This document shows, one piece after another, positions 35,755 to 44,313 of a stretch of 44,313 nucleotides of DNA. This DNA is from Exilispira sp964581895. Lineage in GTDB: Bacteria > Spirochaetota > JAAYUW01. The translations under genes and the position numbers were made by a program. The notes under the pieces are model-generated. The model searched no databases, was not told where the DNA came from, and worked only from the letters and a program-made list of their open reading frames with translations. Positions within the stretch are counted from its first letter, which is position 1; each line of letters starts with the position of its first letter. The stretch lies in assembly GCA_964581895.1 (NCBI GenBank), contig CAZOPR010000013.1, forward strand, positions 1-44,313, in the 5' to 3' direction.

Positions 35755-38574
35755 ATGAAAAAGATTTTTTTGATTTTAGTGGTTCTTCCTTTATTCTTTT
35801 TATTTTCTTTTTATCCAGCATTCACAAAACTTGTAAAGGTCGAGACAGAGCATTTTATAATATACTATGAAGAGGAGATTGAAAACTTAATAGATAGCTC
35901 ATATATAAGTTTTATGGAGCAATCTTATACATTTTTAAGTGATCTTTTTGATAATAGTTTTAAAAGTAAAATATATGTTTATTTTTCTAACAGGGAAAAG
36001 GTGGCAAATGGTTTTGATAATCCAGTCGGTCAATCTACAATATATATAATAACAACGCCGCCTGAACTTTCTTCATCTATAGGTTATATGGATGAATGGT
36101 TAAAACTTGTTTTTTATCATGAACTTACACATCAATTTTCATTAACATTGAAAAGTAAAATGGCAGAGTTTTTATCTTATGTTTTTGGTAATATCTTTTT
36201 AGGAAGCTATTTCAATAATCCTTTTTATATGATGGAGGGGGTAACTACTTCATTTGAAGGACAAGATAAAGAATTAGGTAGAACCTACTCCCCTTATATA
36301 AAGCAATTTATCATGCAAGCAATAATAGATGGTAACTTCAAAAGTCCGTATGAACTCGAGAAAAGTTACAACGACTGGCCTTATCATTCTGCTGGATACT
36401 GGTATGGTGGATTTTTTAGCAAATACCTTCAAGAAACATATGGTATGGATCTATATATACAACTATGGAAAAAGACTGCTTCTTTAAATTTTGAAAATGC
36501 ATTGAAAAAAATCTATGGAAAAGAACTTTTAGAACTCTGGGATGAATTTTACGACTGGATAAAGCCAAAATTTGAAGTTTATGTTAACTTTGAAGATTGC
36601 CTTAAAGATTCGAGGAAAGATATCCTTTCAAATGGAAGACTTGTTAAAATAGATGATAATCATTTCTATTTTTATTATAATTCAACATTAAATACAATTT
36701 TTAAGTATAATATCGAAACTAAGAAAAATGAGGCTATTCTTGAAAATATTATGTATTTTTATTCATTTGAAATTGATCAGTTTGGGAAAAATCTTATTTT
36801 GTCATATTACGATTACAAAGGCTCAGATTTAGTCATAAAAAGTAAGATTTTTAATCTTGAAAAGAAAAGATTTGAAAAATCTATCTTAGATAAATTTACA
36901 AGCAAAAGAGAGGTAAGTTTTTTTAATGATAATTTTATTGCAATAGATTTGAGTCGAAGTTTTACAGATTTAGTCCTAATCGAAAGTAAAGATAAAGAAA
37001 AGATCCTTATCAAAGGAGATAAATATTTTTATATTTCAAGCCCTAAGCAGATTGATTTCAAAACAATAATTTTCCTTGGAAGTTATAATGGGGAAAAATC
37101 TCTTTATTCTTATGATTTTGAAGAAAATAAGATTACAAAGCTTAATTTATACGCAAAATATATATATCAATTCAATATATTTGATGGTAAAATATTTTTT
37201 ACATACAATGATGATTATACTTTAAGTAAATTTGGAATGATAAAGGAAAATAAAGAGATTCATTTTGATAAAAACTATAGCGGTGGTTTTACTGACCCCT
37301 ACTATATTGATGGAAAAATCATATACCTTGGCTCTTTTTCAAACAAAACATTGCTTTTGAAAATAAATATAAATTTAGATTCCCCCGAAGAAGAAAAAAA
37401 TTTAGTGTTGAAAGATGAAAATATAAATTTTGTCAAAATTTTCGATTTTGATAATTCGAAAAATGAAGCTGTTACCATCAAAGAAGAAAAGAATGAAGAT
37501 GCTTCCTTAATCTTGAAAAAAACTACATCAATTTTCCCTTTTAATGAGAATCTTTTACCAGATTTCTGGATTCCTTTTGCAGGTATTTATTATGATCAAT
37601 TTATGTCAAATTATCAATTTTATTTTGGTGGCTATGGTGCAACAATTTTCTGGCTCGAACCAGTAACAACATCAATAACCAATTTAGGTATTTATATTTC
37701 TCAACTTGAACCTATTAAATTTTCTTTCGATTTCTTTTCAAGATTAAACTATTTTTACCCTTTTACTATAGACTTAAAGATAGTTTCTTACAATATGAAT
37801 CATCTTTATAGTATAGATAACCTTTCTAGTGAAAATGTGGATTTATCTTATCTTTTCTTTACAAATATAGATATTTATTATGAGTATTTCAGCCCAATTT
37901 CAAAAGATAAACATCTTTTAAATCTTGGAATTTTTTACAAAAACGATTCAAACACGGATTTTATTGCTATTTATTTGGGTTATAATTATTATAAATATCT
38001 TTTTAGTAATACAAATTTACCATTTTATCTTAAAAATCTTTTCTATTACTCAAATCTCGATTTTTCATCTCACTTTAACTATAAATACGAACTAGAAACT
38101 GCTATAAAAATAAAGACTATGAGAATCGAACTAAAAGATAATCTTGCCTTTTCAAAAGATTCAAATCTTACTAATTTTGGGATAAATGATTATTATCACT
38201 TTGTTTTATATGATCCTATTTATGAATTAGAGTATACCTATGCTGATATTAATTTTAATTTTATCAATATTTTTGATATAAAAGCAACAATTTTTGAAAC
38301 TGAAAATATGGGGATATTAAATATACTATTTCCTTCTGACTCATTTAAACTTGGTCTTTATCTTGGCTATAAATATTACCAGGTTTCAAATCTGGATTTA
38401 AGCTCTTTTAATTTTAATAATATCGCAATTGAAAATGTTATTTATATGAATCTATCAATAATCTCAATTGATGATATTGTAAAAATAGGATTTTGCGCAA
38501 GTTATATGTTTTCAATTAATGAAATTTACTATTATTTTTATTATATTATACAAAATCCATTTAATATTTTATAG
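35755..38574 (+). CDS. Large secreted gluzincin (peptidase-MA-like) with C-terminal beta-barrel-like region
   Basis: The 939-residue protein has a signal peptide (KKIFLILVVLPLFFLFSFYP). A gluzincin-type peptidase domain carries YHELTHQFSLT (zinc motif near 121-126) and the third ligand Glu160 in FYMMEGVTTSFEG. The middle (about 280-600) is a run of short beta-rich repeats resembling a TolB/propeller. The last about 330 residues alternate aromatic and polar beta strands (YISQLEPIKFSFDFFSRLNY and similar), as in outer-membrane barrels. I infer an outer-membrane-anchored peptidase. It is preceded by AAAAGGGA and by the 56-bp repeat array. Confidence 0.78.
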   Translation: MKKIFLILVVLPLFFLFSFYPAFTKLVKVETEHFIIYYEEEIENLIDSSYISFMEQSYTFLSDLFDNSFKSKIYVYFSNREKVANGFDNPVGQSTIYIITTPPELSSSIGYMDEWLKLVFYHELTHQFSLTLKSKMAEFLSYVFGNIFLGSYFNNPFYMMEGVTTSFEGQDKELGRTYSPYIKQFIMQAIIDGNFKSPYELEKSYNDWPYHSAGYWYGGFFSKYLQETYGMDLYIQLWKKTASLNFENALKKIYGKELLELWDEFYDWIKPKFEVYVNFEDCLKDSRKDILSNGRLVKIDDNHFYFYYNSTLNTIFKYNIETKKNEAILENIMYFYSFEIDQFGKNLILSYYDYKGSDLVIKSKIFNLEKKRFEKSILDKFTSKREVSFFNDNFIAIDLSRSFTDLVLIESKDKEKILIKGDKYFYISSPKQIDFKTIIFLGSYNGEKSLYSYDFEENKITKLNLYAKYIYQFNIFDGKIFFTYNDDYTLSKFGMIKENKEIHFDKNYSGGFTDPYYIDGKIIYLGSFSNKTLLLKININLDSPEEEKNLVLKDENINFVKIFDFDNSKNEAVTIKEEKNEDASLILKKTTSIFPFNENLLPDFWIPFAGIYYDQFMSNYQFYFGGYGATIFWLEPVTTSITNLGIYISQLEPIKFSFDFFSRLNYFYPFTIDLKIVSYNMNHLYSIDNLSSENVDLSYLFFTNIDIYYEYFSPISKDKHLLNLGIFYKNDSNTDFIAIYLGYNYYKYLFSNTNLPFYLKNLFYYSNLDFSSHFNYKYELETAIKIKTMRIELKDNLAFSKDSNLTNFGINDYYHFVLYDPIYELEYTYADINFNFINIFDIKATIFETENMGILNILFPSDSFKLGLYLGYKYYQVSNLDLSSFNFNNIAIENVIYMNLSIISIDDIVKIGFCASYMFSINEIYYYFYYIIQNPFNIL

Positions 38575-38743
38575 GTTAATTATTAATTTTTTATGGGTAT
38601 AAAATCTTTTTACATTTGTTTTTGATTTGAGATTTTACTATCTTAATATTTTATACTATATATATTATATACTATTATAACTTTTTATATACTATTTTAA
38701 CTTTTATAGTTTTTGCTAAAATTTAGTTAAAGCAGGTTCAATT

Positions 38744-40699
38744 ATGCAGGTTAAAAATATTTGGGTTAAAAATATTAGAACTTTTAAGTGCTATTATATT
38801 ATAAAAAGTTTTATATTGAGAAATTTTATTTGTAAATTTTTTCTGATTTTTATTATTTTTACCTTCTTTGCATTAAATTCTGGTTGTCTTTACTCTGTAG
38901 AAAAGACAAATCTTGAATCAAATAATTGGGATTCAATACTTGAAAAGTTAAAGCAAGATGAAAAATCTATAGCCTACCCCGATAAAAATCTTATAAGGCT
39001 TATGCAGGCTGTGATATTGGAAAGGAAACAGGATTATAAAGCTGCATTTGATATTTATTCTACTTTAACTGATTCTGAATATCAAATATATGTAAAAAAT
39101 AGAATGGAGATACTTCAAAAGTTCTATATAAATCCTGTTAAAACTGAAACTAAAACTCAAAAACAGACTGAAGAAACAATTTTTACAAAGTTTGAAAAAA
39201 ATCTTTTAGTTTTTTTAGCAAATGAAAATATAAAACAGTTTTTTAATTTATTTTATTCTTTAATCTTTCCATTAAATCAAGATTTACCTTCGCAAAAGAA
39301 TTTACAAAAAGAAGAAGAAAATTTACAAAACAAAGAAACTGATGATATTTCGAACGGGGAAGAAGAGCAAAAAGCTTCAACAGGACAAATTGCACCAACA
39401 GATCAAAAGAATCAAAAAGATTTGCAAATAGAGCAATTAATAAAGATTTTACTAACTATAAAAAATGATGAAAACATACAACAAAGCATATTTGAACTTA
39501 TAAATCAAAGCGAACAAATATTAAAACAACCTAATCTTCCTTATATGACACAATCTAAAATCTATTTTTATCAGTTTTTTTTCTACCTTTTTTTAAGTAA
39601 AACAGATGAAGCAGCAGTAGAAAAGATACAAAATTCTTTATACCTTTCTTTTTTTAATGGAGGTTTATATTATTATCAGCTTATTTCTTATTGCATAATT
39701 AACAGTATCTCAAAAGATGACTCGCTTACAAAAGCACTAAATCTAAAATTTTCGCAAATTGATTTAAATAATTTCTTTGATCTATCTAAAGATAATAAAA
39801 TTGAATTTAATAATCTTATCAAAGATAAAAAGCAGTTGAGAGCAACCTTAAAAAATTCATTTTCTCAAGCCAAATTGAAAAAGACGGAATATAAGAAAAC
39901 TATAATTAAAAAGCATCTTTTTTTGGCAAATTATTTTCTTGAAAATGATCTTTTGCTTGAATTTTCAAGAGCGATATTTTATTTGAGAGATCTTACCCAA
40001 AATTATAAGGTATATAACTCTTTGCTTGTAGATTTCTATAATTATTCAAATCAATATGACAAAGCCATATATTACCAATGGGATACTATATTTACAAATT
40101 TTTTCCCGATTTCTATTCCAAATAGTAGCAAGATACCTTCTTCTTCTTTAACCTGTATCTTCCCTATATGGTTTATAGATATTATCAATCAAAATATAGA
40201 AAACTTTAAGGATCAATTTGAACCAAAGGTTGATCAAGGTTCTATTCTTTTAGATCCATATTTTTATCTTGCGATCATAAATGCTGAAAGTAGTTTTTCG
40301 AAAGAGATTACATCTACTGCAAATGCAATAGGTCTAATGCAACTTCTTTCCTCTACCGCTGCCTGGCTTCGAAAAACAAGTAGTTTCGAGGCATCGCAGA
40401 ACCTTGCTGATCCACAATACAATATCGAATCTGGTTTTTATTATATAAAATACCTTTCAAAGACATTCAATGGAAATATTATATCTATTTTAGGTGCATA
40501 TAATGGTGGACATAACTCATTTGCAAAAAAGAAAACTGCTTCCATTCATCCTCTTTTCGTCGCCGAACTTTACCCTGTTTCCGAAACATCTATTTATATA
40601 AAAAAGATAGTAAGAAATTACCTTTTCTATAAATATTTATATGAGAATAAACCGTTTGAATCAACAATAAAAGATATTGTTGCAAACTCTTTGCAGTAA
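38744..40699 (+). CDS. Lytic transglycosylase with SLT domain
   Basis: This 651-residue protein has a basic N-terminal stretch, then a membrane or signal segment (FFLIFIIFTFFALNSGC). The cysteine could be lipidated, though Asn at -3 is unusual for a lipobox. A helical TPR-like superhelix fills the middle, with a Gln/Lys/Glu-rich low-complexity insert near 190-240. The C-terminal SLT domain has the catalytic Glu in AIINAESSFSKE (near 513), AIGLMQLLSSTA, and ILGAYNGGHNSF. It would cleave peptidoglycan in the periplasm with anhydro-muramic ends. The next gene is convergent. Confidence 0.88.
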   Translation: MQVKNIWVKNIRTFKCYYIIKSFILRNFICKFFLIFIIFTFFALNSGCLYSVEKTNLESNNWDSILEKLKQDEKSIAYPDKNLIRLMQAVILERKQDYKAAFDIYSTLTDSEYQIYVKNRMEILQKFYINPVKTETKTQKQTEETIFTKFEKNLLVFLANENIKQFFNLFYSLIFPLNQDLPSQKNLQKEEENLQNKETDDISNGEEEQKASTGQIAPTDQKNQKDLQIEQLIKILLTIKNDENIQQSIFELINQSEQILKQPNLPYMTQSKIYFYQFFFYLFLSKTDEAAVEKIQNSLYLSFFNGGLYYYQLISYCIINSISKDDSLTKALNLKFSQIDLNNFFDLSKDNKIEFNNLIKDKKQLRATLKNSFSQAKLKKTEYKKTIIKKHLFLANYFLENDLLLEFSRAIFYLRDLTQNYKVYNSLLVDFYNYSNQYDKAIYYQWDTIFTNFFPISIPNSSKIPSSSLTCIFPIWFIDIINQNIENFKDQFEPKVDQGSILLDPYFYLAIINAESSFSKEITSTANAIGLMQLLSSTAAWLRKTSSFEASQNLADPQYNIESGFYYIKYLSKTFNGNIISILGAYNGGHNSFAKKKTASIHPLFVAELYPVSETSIYIKKIVRNYLFYKYLYENKPFESTIKDIVANSLQ

Positions 40700-40788
40700 A
40701 AGATATTTTTTTATTCAATAATAATAGATTCAAAAAATTCACAAATATTTCAAGTTAAAAAAACTTTAATTAATTATAGTTAATTTCA

Positions 40789-41637
40789 TTATAAAATTAA
40801 ATAGAAAAGGAAATCCCAAATAAAATGATATAAAAAATTAAAAATAATTGATTTACACTTACTTTTATAGAAAAAATCATATAAAGAAGATAAAAACAAA
40901 AAAATAATTGCTATAGGATTCAGATTAAGGTGATATATTGAAAATAAAATAGAAAATTTTATCCAATGATTTTTATTTTCTTTCAAATAATCAATATATT
41001 CAATTTCCTTTATCTTTGAGAAAATTTCAATATATTTATTATGTCTATATTCTAAAATAAATCTAAAGTAATATTCTTCAAGAAAAACTATGATTATCAC
41101 AATAGGAATAATAAAAATAATAAATGTAATTTTAATATTAAGGTTTTTATATCCTAATAATGAATAAAAAGGAATTATCCTTGTATAATTTTCAAATCCA
41201 TTTTTTATAAAATAAAATTTAATTTTATTTGCAAATAAAATCAATATAAGAGGTAAGATTAATGGAAATGCAAAAATAATAGAATTTCTAATATTTTCTT
41301 TTTTTATCTTAGGAAACAATTCTTTTTTAAAGTCATTCAGCTGATTTAATAAAATTAATAAAACTAAAAAAATCATATTTAGATATGATATTAATAATAA
41401 AATCAAGCTACTATTTGTTTTTGCTATAAAATATATTTGACTTTCAAAAACAATAATGAAAAGTAAAATATTTATAAATTCAAGTATATATAACAAATTA
41501 TATCTTAATTTATTTAATTTAATTTTGTAAAAATTTTTTACTAAAATAATATATAAAATACCTAATAAATTAAGAGAAATTGATAAAGAAAATAAAATGG
41601 CATATTTATATTTGGCTAACATATTTAATAAATTCAT
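40789..41637 (-). CDS. CPBP-family intramembrane metalloprotease (Abi-like)
   Basis: This 282-residue protein has about eight hydrophobic segments. It carries all three CPBP motifs: EEYYFRFI (Glu187, Glu188, Arg192), LFSIYHLN (His236) and YHFIWDF (His271, Asp275). Members include Rce1/CaaX-type proteases and bacteriocin self-immunity proteins. It is on the same strand as a second CPBP gene and a double-glycine peptide precursor upstream, but is separated from them by a 610-nt AT-rich gap and so may have its own promoter. An AAAGGAAA ribosome-binding site precedes the ATG. Confidence 0.85.
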   Translation of the reverse strand: MNLLNMLAKYKYAILFSLSISLNLLGILYIILVKNFYKIKLNKLRYNLLYILEFINILLFIIVFESQIYFIAKTNSSLILLLISYLNMIFLVLLILLNQLNDFKKELFPKIKKENIRNSIIFAFPLILPLILILFANKIKFYFIKNGFENYTRIIPFYSLLGYKNLNIKITFIIFIIPIVIIIVFLEEYYFRFILEYRHNKYIEIFSKIKEIEYIDYLKENKNHWIKFSILFSIYHLNLNPIAIIFLFLSSLYDFFYKSKCKSIIFNFLYHFIWDFLFYLIL

Positions 41638-42246
41638 AATTTTTATTTTCCTTTAGCTTTATAAAAATTTAATATATAAATGGGACTTCTGAAAAAAGAA
41701 ATTTCTTAAATTTCAAATTTCAAATGTATCTTTATTTTTCCATGCTTTATTTTTTCATACCTTATTTTTAATATCTTTGTTATCCTATAATTTAATCGTT
41801 ATTCTTAATTGCTTATATTATATTTCATACTTATTTTTTTGTTCAAATAATTAAACATTTTTTTAGCAAATCTTCACCTGTTTTTTCTTTGTACTATTAC
41901 AATTTTCTTTTAAAATTATAATATCCCTTTACTTTTACTTTGCTATATTTTTGAAAATATACTACCATCAATATTTAATAAATTTTATCATAAAATTTTT
42001 TTCTTCAACCAGCATCTAATTTTTCCCAATGCTACTGAGTAAGAAAATTTTTGTGAAAATCAAATAATTTTTCTTCTCGATCTTTTTTGTTTTCATAAAA
42101 TATATTTTATCCCTTATTTTTACTATATTTAGTTTACCTTTTTATTGATTTTTTTTTAATAGATAACAGCATTTTTTAAGGAGTCGCATAAAAGGATGAA
42201 AATAGTAATTTTTTAATCTAATTTATTATTTAAAAAAATTAATTTC
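41638..42246. other. Long T-rich intergenic gap between two CPBP genes
   Basis: More than 600 nt with stops in all frames. No RNA gene was recognised. The only notable structure is a perfect 16-bp palindrome, ATAAAATATATTTTAT, at 42095-42110, which could be a regulator site or chance in such AT-rich DNA. Confidence 0.5.
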
Positions 42247-43161
42247 TTATTGCAAATATAATGCAAAAACATTAAATGTTGAATGAAGTACTATAGATAA
42301 ATATATATTTTTTGTTTTTAAGTATATGATACTTGATATTATTGAAAAAATTAAAATAAGAATATTAAAAAACAAAATATTATTTAATATTTGGCTTTTA
42401 TGTAAAAAGTAAAATAAGAAGGCATTTAATATAACCATAAAAACTAAAATTATTTTATTTTTACTTTGGCAAAATTTATCTATTGAATCATAATATAACT
42501 TTCTAATAGTTAATTCTTCATTGATTGGTGCATAAATTATAGGATAAATTATATTTAAAATAGAACTTATTATAGTTTTTTTATCATAAAAAAAATTTTT
42601 ATTATGATATAGTTTATATTTAAAAAGTACGACAATAATACCAACCATATAAAATATGATTAAAACACTAATAGTTTTAATTAAATATTTTCTTAATTCA
42701 TAAATATTGTGTTGATCAATAATCTTACTAACTATTGTCATTATTATTATATGATAGTAAAAACTATATATTTCCAATATTTGTTCATCAATAAAAAAAA
42801 ATAAGTAAGCATTAATTGAAAATATTAATATCTTATCATTATAGAATGCATTTTTATTTATCTCTAAACTTTTGCTATCTATTTTTTTACTTAATCCTAT
42901 ATTAAAATAAATGACTAAAAAAAATAAAAAATATAATAGCTGCTTAATAATTGCTAAAATATCTTCTTTTTTTAGAGGAATAAAAAATATATAATCATAA
43001 TAAAGAAAATAAAATAAGATTAAAGAAAAAACAAAATAATCTAAATAAATGATTATATTTTTTATTTTTTTATTACTAAAATAAATTTTCAGTATTTTTG
43101 TTAATATTATAATAAAAAGATATAAATTAACAATAATAAATTCTATATACTTAAAATCCAT
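42247..43161 (-). CDS. CPBP-family intramembrane metalloprotease, candidate immunity protein
   Basis: The 304-residue polytopic protein carries NEELTIRKLY (Glu215, Glu216, Arg220), FYFLHKS (His254) and LHSTFNVFALYLQ (His293, Asn297), the three CPBP motifs. It begins 3 nt after the stop of the 180-residue gene, so the two are translated together. It is close to the double-glycine precursor, as in plantaricin-type operons where CPBP proteins give self-immunity. The role is inferred from context; protease activity is suggested by intact motifs. It is extremely rich in Ile, Lys and Asn codons ending in A/T. Confidence 0.85.
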   Translation of the reverse strand: MDFKYIEFIIVNLYLFIIILTKILKIYFSNKKIKNIIIYLDYFVFSLILFYFLYYDYIFFIPLKKEDILAIIKQLLYFLFFLVIYFNIGLSKKIDSKSLEINKNAFYNDKILIFSINAYLFFFIDEQILEIYSFYYHIIIMTIVSKIIDQHNIYELRKYLIKTISVLIIFYMVGIIVVLFKYKLYHNKNFFYDKKTIISSILNIIYPIIYAPINEELTIRKLYYDSIDKFCQSKNKIILVFMVILNAFLFYFLHKSQILNNILFFNILILIFSIISSIIYLKTKNIYLSIVLHSTFNVFALYLQ

Positions 43162-43164
43162 TTT

Positions 43165-43707
43165 TTAACCTACTGGAAATATTCTTATATTTAAATTAAA
43201 TCTTTTAATTAAATTACTAATTTCCATTATAATAAGATTATCCTTATTAGTTGTCTCATTAAGTTTTATTTTCCAGAAATTAAATCCAGTCATGATATTT
43301 TCAAATTTAACTATAAAATAACATGATCTTTCATTAAACCTATAGATATATAGACACCATATATCATTTAAAAGTAAAAATTTCCTTCTATGAATTATAT
43401 AATATTCTAAATTTAGAATCTCACTAATATCAATAGATCTATAACAATTAATTTCTAATTGAGTTGGATAATTTAAAATTATGTAATATAGATTAGAAAT
43501 TTCATAATTATTATTATCAATAACAAAGTTAGATAATTTTTCTTTTATTTTTTGATAATCTATATCCTTAATTGAATTTAATTCTTTAATTTTAAAATTT
43601 ATTATAGACATTGCAATTACTATAAAAATTAAAAATAAATAAATTATAATATTTTTATTTTTCAAACTTTTTTTCATTTTTATATAATTATATTTTGTTT
43701 TTTCCAT
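43165..43707 (-). CDS. Small membrane-anchored protein of unknown function
   Basis: This 180-residue protein has one N-terminal transmembrane segment (NIIIYLFLIFIVIAMSIINF) after a Lys-rich stretch. A ~140-residue extracytoplasmic part contains two Cys (in INCYRS and RSCYFIV) that could pair. No family is recognised. ATG 43707 lacks a strong ribosome-binding site; an internal Met at residue 11 is a possible alternative. It lies between the precursor gene and the CPBP gene on the same strand, so it may be part of the peptide system as immunity or accessory factor. Confidence 0.65.
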   Translation of the reverse strand: MEKTKYNYIKMKKSLKNKNIIIYLFLIFIVIAMSIINFKIKELNSIKDIDYQKIKEKLSNFVIDNNNYEISNLYYIILNYPTQLEINCYRSIDISEILNLEYYIIHRRKFLLLNDIWCLYIYRFNERSCYFIVKFENIMTGFNFWKIKLNETTNKDNLIIMEISNLIKRFNLNIRIFPVG

Positions 43708-43777
43708 TAATCAATTAATTTTATATATTTCTTATTAAAAATGCATATTTTTATTTTATACTTATATTTATATTTGT

Positions 43778-43809
43778 ATATTGTAGTACTTATATAGGTA
43801 CTACAATAT
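43778..43809 (-). terminator. Perfect 12-bp-stem hairpin after the precursor gene
   Basis: ATATTGTAGTAC and GTACTACAATAT form a perfect 12-bp stem around an 8-nt loop, 21 nt past the precursor stop (minus strand). No clear U-run follows on that strand. It could be a partial terminator or mRNA stabiliser giving more precursor than immunity mRNA, as is common in bacteriocin operons. Confidence 0.6.
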
Positions 43810-43830
43810 TTTAATTTTAATTAAATATTT

Positions 43831-44313
43831 TTAATTTGGTTTTGAAGCTCCCGCATCAGACCATCCGCTCTGATGTGTAGATGTAGAAGTAGATGCAGAA
43901 GGATATGTCCCAGTATTTTCGTTTACTTGCCATTTCATAGTATAAGTTGTATTCCCCTGAGTCCAAGTGTATGTTACAGTGGTAATTCCAGTATTAGGAT
44001 CAGTATTAGATGAATAACCAGAAGTATTAGTAGTTGACGCTTGAACACCTACATTAATACCGCTAGTAGAAGATACACCAATACCAGTATCAGTTGCTTG
44101 AATACCACTAGTAGAAGATATGCCAATGCTAACAGTAATTGTTACTTTTTTTTCTTTTTTTATACCTGTAATAGTTATATTTGATGCTCCATCAGCATAT
44201 GATGTTATAACATTTCCTTCTATTCCCATCAACTCCTCTTCACTAAGTGTTGTTAACCCCATAAATTGCTGATCCTCGCTTGCTACCGCTAGTGAATTTT
44301 CATTTTCTAGTGT
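43831..44313 (-). CDS. Secreted peptide/bacteriocin-like precursor with double-glycine-type leader (5' partial)
   Basis: The minus-strand frame enters from the right edge and has at least 160 codons in the window. It starts NSLAVASEDQQFMGLTTLSE and passes through LSEEELMGIEG, closely matching the L-x-x-EEL-x-x-I-x-GG leader cleaved by C39-peptidase ABC exporters (the final pair here is EG). The downstream ~125 residues are Ser/Thr/Gly/Asn-rich and have no cysteine. They contain a duplicated GI(S/V)SSTSGI block and end in a Trp/Tyr-containing stretch (TVTYTWTQGNTTYTMKWQVN). The internal Met (44262) is inside the leader, so the true start lies outside. Two CPBP genes lie downstream. It could instead be a larger secreted surface protein. 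Confidence 0.72.
   Translation of the reverse strand, partial: TLENENSLAVASEDQQFMGLTTLSEEELMGIEGNVITSYADGASNITITGIKKEKKVTITVSIGISSTSGIQATDTGIGVSSTSGINVGVQASTTNTSGYSSNTDPNTGITTVTYTWTQGNTTYTMKWQVNENTGTYPSASTSTSTHQSGWSDAGASKPN

Noticed and set aside
42095..42110. 16-bp palindrome ATAAAATATATTTTAT as an operator
   Set aside because: Pure A/T palindromes of this size are expected by chance in DNA this AT-rich; recorded only in the gap description.
1..44313. Genome-wide reassignment of TAA to a sense codon
   Set aside because: Most intact genes here end at TAA just where their families end (for example mod, res and the amidotransferase), so TAA is a working stop; the three interrupted genes need a local explanation.
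1..44313. tRNA or other structured RNA genes in the gaps
   Set aside because: No G/C-containing cloverleaf or T-loop GTTCRA-type signature was found in any intergenic stretch on reading both strands; a covariance-model search would be decisive.

Overview
The window is a very AT-rich bacterial segment with long A/T-only intergenic stretches and many short tandem repeats. Secreted and outer-membrane-type proteins (a signal-peptide gluzincin with a probable beta-barrel tail, a lytic transglycosylase, a Blc-type lipocalin, a lipoprotein) point to a diderm organism. The base composition and gene mix would fit an AT-rich anaerobic spirochaete-like lineage, but that is inference; there is no rRNA, tRNA or taxonomic marker here. 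No CRISPR array, tRNA, intact transposase or prophage was seen.

Left region (1-9242): a restriction island. A truncated type I hsdM stub lies just upstream of a tightly packed type III cassette, mod - AlbA_2/HATPase protein - res, with 1-nt gaps between genes. A GmrSD-like (DUF262/DUF1524) type IV gene follows, broken by one in-frame TAA.

Middle-left region (9243-17138): a mosaic of small intact accessory genes (DUF1232, class II amidotransferase, ketopantoate reductase, ChrB-like, acyltransferase, peroxiredoxin, GNAT) interleaved with remnants: a GNAT tail, an ArsC/LMW-phosphatase tail, a GIY-YIG-like tail, an SDR C-terminal half, and an MFS transporter with an in-frame TAA. It reads as a decaying gene graveyard.

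Middle region (17328-26347): a large RecQ-type helicase with a topoisomerase zinc finger and a nuclease-like N-terminal region, followed by a coiled-coil tail-anchored protein and an unknown protein with a long hydrophobic stretch. I propose this trio as an undescribed defence-like cassette. After an alpha/beta hydrolase and a lipocalin comes a compact type II R-M pair (DpnA-like methylase plus a 179-residue PD-(D/E)XK endonuclease).

Right region (26486-40699): more chromosomal content. It holds a metallopeptidase-like lipoprotein, a GH38 alpha-mannosidase (third gene with an in-frame TAA), a GPH sugar symporter and zinc alcohol dehydrogenase operon, uridine kinase, a CoaE-like kinase carrying a 12-bp repeat expansion, a large surface gluzincin and a lytic transglycosylase. 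A 16-bp x7 and a ~56-bp x4.5 tandem repeat sit between genes.

Right end (40789-44313, all minus strand): a Ser/Thr/Gly-rich, Cys-free secreted-peptide precursor with a double-glycine-type leader (LSEEELMGIEG), running off the window. It is followed by a strong hairpin, a small membrane-anchored protein and two CPBP-family membrane proteases of the kind used for bacteriocin self-immunity. This is the best candidate for a new peptide/toxin-immunity system.
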